The notes beneath the pieces were generated by a model that was given only the letters and a program-made list of their open reading frames with translations, was not told where the DNA came from and searched no databases. A stretch of 23,780 nt of DNA from Caulobacter segnis (GTDB taxonomy: Bacteria; Pseudomonadota; Alphaproteobacteria; Caulobacterales; Caulobacteraceae), in the NCBI RefSeq assembly GCF_003243465.1, contig NZ_QFQZ01000077.1, positions 1 to 23,780 on the forward strand. Reading direction: 5' to 3'. The translations under genes and the position numbers were made by a program. Shown in pieces: positions 21,523 to 23,780 of the stretch (position 1 is its first letter; the number at the start of each line of letters is the position of its first letter).

Positions 21523-22443
21523 ATGCCCAGCGACGAGCCTAGTCAACAGCCCGCCGCGCCGGCGCGAAGAAGCCGGGGCGTGCGGGCGTTCCTGAGACGT
21601 ATGCGCAGGCGGTTGACCGCTGGCGGCGCCGAGCCGCCGCGTCCGCCCGAGCCGCCGCCCCAGAGCGGCGAGGTCGATATCGTCGACCAGGCGACGGCTT
21701 TCCAGACCCTGCGCGTAGCCGATGTGATGACCCCGCGCGCCGACATCGTGGCCGTCGAGCTTTCCACGCCGTTCGATGCGCTGGTCGCCCAGTTCGTCGA
21801 GGCGGGGCACTCGCGAATGCCGATCTATCGCGAGACGCTGGACGATCCCGTCGGCGTCATCCACGTCAAGGACGTGTTCCGGCTGATGGCCGAGGACCAG
21901 AAGCGTCCGAACGCCGGCGACTTCGTCCTGAACAAGCTGCGCCGTGAGGCGTTGTACGTACCCGCCTCGATGAAGGCCGCCGATCTCCTGCTGCGCATGC
22001 GCACCAGCCGGATCCACATGGCCCTGGTCATCGACGAGTTCGGCGGGACGGACGGCGTGGTGACGATGGAAGACCTGATCGAGGCTGTGGTCGGCGACAT
22101 TGACGATGAGCATGACGACGCCGCGGCGGCGTCGATCGTGGCGCGTCCGGGTGGCGTCTACGACGCAGACGCCCGCGCGCCGCTCGAGGAATTGGAAGCC
22201 GCCCTCGGCCGCGAATTGGCGCCCGAGGACATGGAAGAGGACATCGACACGGTCGCGGGGCTCGTCGTCGCCCTGGCCGGTCGCGTACCGCAACGCGGCG
22301 AGGTGATCGCCCATCCCGACGGCTACGAGTTCGAGGTGGTCGAGGCCGACCCGCGCCGGGTGCGCCGGGTGCGGGTGCGCGGCGGCCCCACGCCGCCTGC
22401 CGAGACCGCGCGGACAGTCGCCGAGGACGTCGGCGCCTCGTGA
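21523..22443 (+). CDS. corC: CorC/HlyC-type CBS-domain protein
   Basis: This 306-residue soluble protein has two CBS domains followed by a CorC_HlyC (transporter-associated) domain. It starts with an Arg-rich and Pro-rich stretch (about 1-50, including RPPEPPPQ). The first CBS domain starts at VADVMTPRADIVAVE, includes HSRMPIYRETLDDPVGVIHVKDV, and the second runs through MRTSRIHMALVIDEFGGTDGVVTMEDLIEAVVGDI. The CorC_HlyC domain ends EFEVVEADPRRVRRVRV. There is no DUF21 membrane domain, unlike YfjD/YtfL-type relatives. E. coli CorC is associated with Mg2+/Co2+ resistance and efflux; the 'haemolysin' label used in some annotations is misleading. It is 8 nt after ybeY, and its stop overlaps the lnt start (GTGA). 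Confidence 0.92.
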   Translation: MPSDEPSQQPAAPARRSRGVRAFLRRMRRRLTAGGAEPPRPPEPPPQSGEVDIVDQATAFQTLRVADVMTPRADIVAVELSTPFDALVAQFVEAGHSRMPIYRETLDDPVGVIHVKDVFRLMAEDQKRPNAGDFVLNKLRREALYVPASMKAADLLLRMRTSRIHMALVIDEFGGTDGVVTMEDLIEAVVGDIDDEHDDAAAASIVARPGGVYDADARAPLEELEAALGRELAPEDMEEDIDTVAGLVVALAGRVPQRGEVIAHPDGYEFEVVEADPRRVRRVRVRGGPTPPAETARTVAEDVGAS

Positions 22444-23780
22444 TCGGCTGGAGCCGCTTGCGCCAGCGCGCCTGGAGCGGGCCGCTGCTGGCCCTGGCCG
22501 CCGGTCTCGCCGCGGCCCTGGCCCATCCGCCCTTCGGCGTGCTGCCCGGCCTGCTGGGCTACGCCCTGCTGCTGCATCTGCTGGACACGGCGGTCGAGGC
22601 AAGGCCTCTGCGGTCGGCCTTCTGGCGGGGCTGGCTGGCCGGCGTCGGCTATTTCGGGCTGGGCACCTGGTGGATCGGCGAGGCCTTCATGGTCGACGCC
22701 GCCAACCAGGGCTGGATGGCGCCGTTCGCCGTCGCCGCCATGGCCGCTGGCCTGGCGCTGTTCTGGGGCCTGGCGGGACTCGTCTACCGCCTCGCGCGTC
22801 CGGCCGGCGCCTGGCGGGTGCTGACCTTCGCCGGCGCCTTCGCGGCGCTGGAATGGGCGCGGGGCCATGTCCTGACCGGTTTTCCCTGGAACCTGCCGGG
22901 CGAGACCTGGCGCGCCGGTTCGGCGCCGTCCCAGGCGGCGGCGCTGGTGGGGGCTTACGGCCTGACGTGGATCACCCTGGCCATCGCCGCCGCGCCGGCG
23001 GTCTGGCGCGAGGGGCGTGGCGGGCGGCTCGCCCTGGCCTGCGCGGCGGTGGGACTGGGGGGGCTTTACGGCTACGGCGCCTGGGCCCTGCACAGGCCTG
23101 TGCTCCAGGAGCCGCCGATCTCGGTGCGCATCGTCCAGGCCGACATCCAGCAGGACGCCAAGTGGGACGCCGCCCGCTTCGCCCAGATCTTGCGGGCCTA
23201 TACCTCCCTGACCGCCAAGCCCTATGCGGGCCGACCTACGGACTTGGTGATCTGGCCGGAGGGCGCGCTGCCCGCCGCGATCAACGACTATCTGGCCCCG
23301 GGGACCTGGGTGCGCCAGGCGATCCTCGACAGCGTCCAGCCGGGCCAGACCCTGCTGATCGGCGGCTATCGCTACGAAGGACCGATCGACAGGCCGGTCT
23401 ACTACAACAGCCTGATCGCCCTGCGCCGCACGGCGACCGACCTCGAGCTCGTCGGCGTCTACGACAAGCACCGCCTCGTCCCCTTCGGCGAATATCTGCC
23501 CGCCGAGGCTTTCCTGACCCGGATCGGGTTCAAGAGTCTGGCCCATCTGGGCGACGGCTTCGCCACCGGCCCCCGCCCGGCGCCCCTGCGGGTGACGCCG
23601 ACCCTGCTGGTCCAGCCGCTGATCTGCTACGAGAGCCTGTTTCCCGGCCTGGCCCGGTCAGATCGTGACGTTCGGGCGCTGATCAACATCTCCAACGACG
23701 CGTGGTTCGGCGTCACGTCCGGCCCGCTTCAGCACCTGAATCTGGCCAGCTATCGCGCGATCGAGCGCTCCACGCCTCTT
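22440..23780 (+). CDS. lnt: Apolipoprotein N-acyltransferase Lnt (right end cut off)
   Basis: Lnt adds the third acyl chain to bacterial lipoproteins in the inner membrane. The window holds 447 codons; the gene continues past the right edge and probably lacks 80-100 residues. About six to eight hydrophobic segments occupy residues 1-220, including HPPFGVLPGLLGYALLLHLL, GTWWIGEAF and GFPWNLPGE. The nitrilase-type catalytic domain follows with the triad Glu274 (VIWPEGALP), Lys343 (YDKHRLVPFGEYLP) and Cys396 (LICYESLFPGL), and then NISNDAWFG. The start is GTG 22440, overlapping the corC stop as GTGA. At least two lipoproteins that need this enzyme (the DsbA-like and DUF1131-like proteins) are encoded in the same window. 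Confidence 0.96.
   Translation, partial: MIGWSRLRQRAWSGPLLALAAGLAAALAHPPFGVLPGLLGYALLLHLLDTAVEARPLRSAFWRGWLAGVGYFGLGTWWIGEAFMVDAANQGWMAPFAVAAMAAGLALFWGLAGLVYRLARPAGAWRVLTFAGAFAALEWARGHVLTGFPWNLPGETWRAGSAPSQAAALVGAYGLTWITLAIAAAPAVWREGRGGRLALACAAVGLGGLYGYGAWALHRPVLQEPPISVRIVQADIQQDAKWDAARFAQILRAYTSLTAKPYAGRPTDLVIWPEGALPAAINDYLAPGTWVRQAILDSVQPGQTLLIGGYRYEGPIDRPVYYNSLIALRRTATDLELVGVYDKHRLVPFGEYLPAEAFLTRIGFKSLAHLGDGFATGPRPAPLRVTPTLLVQPLICYESLFPGLARSDRDVRALINISNDAWFGVTSGPLQHLNLASYRAIERSTPL

Noticed and set aside
1..23780. A novel defence, phage or mobile gene system.
   Set aside because: Every substantial gene matches a known housekeeping or envelope family; no integrase, transposase, toxin-antitoxin pair, nuclease cluster or CRISPR-like repeat is seen.

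Overview
The window is high-GC, densely packed chromosomal DNA, most probably from a Caulobacter-like alphaproteobacterium (order Caulobacterales). This rests on gene content and family resemblance: dnaK-dnaJ followed by mutS-glnD, a CYP153A-type P450, a Fur without the C-terminal CxxC zinc motifs, a TonB-dependent receptor paired with a small periplasmic protein, and a miaB-phoH-ybeY-corC-lnt run typical of alphaproteobacteria. No database search was possible. I see 21 protein genes (two cut by the window edges) and no tRNA, rRNA, CRISPR array, transposase or phage gene.

Layout. Positions 1-7208 (+) carry the end of dnaK, then dnaJ, mutS and glnD: protein folding, mismatch repair and nitrogen signalling. 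A thioredoxin-like lipoprotein (-) converges on glnD and is divergent from murJ (+, lipid II flippase), which is followed by trpS (+). A cytochrome P450 of CYP153A type (-) converges on trpS and is divergent from an nfuA-like Fe-S scaffold gene (+). The nfuA gene converges on a two-gene minus-strand operon (small periplasmic YfiR/DUF4154-like protein, then a TonB-dependent receptor), with a strong hairpin terminator between them. From 15.7 kb all genes are on the + strand: a RutE-like nitroreductase, a DUF1131-like lipoprotein, tsaB, rimI and fur, then miaB, phoH, ybeY, corC and lnt (cut by the right edge). That last run has overlapping or nearly touching genes and looks like a single operon for tRNA/rRNA maturation and envelope lipoprotein processing.

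The genes are mostly core housekeeping, so the unusual signals lie between them. The most interesting are: (1) a hairpin that would hide the Shine-Dalgarno of the periplasmic protein/TonB-receptor operon; (2) an 18-bp perfect palindrome covering the Shine-Dalgarno and start codon of the DUF1131-like lipoprotein gene; (3) two overlapping inverted repeats between the P450 and nfuA genes; (4) a 106-bp cloverleaf-like element between trpS and the P450 gene, whose ends match a smaller 48-bp element at 16.3 kb; (5) mutually exclusive stems upstream of trpS. I see no new defence or mobile system here, and I do not claim one.
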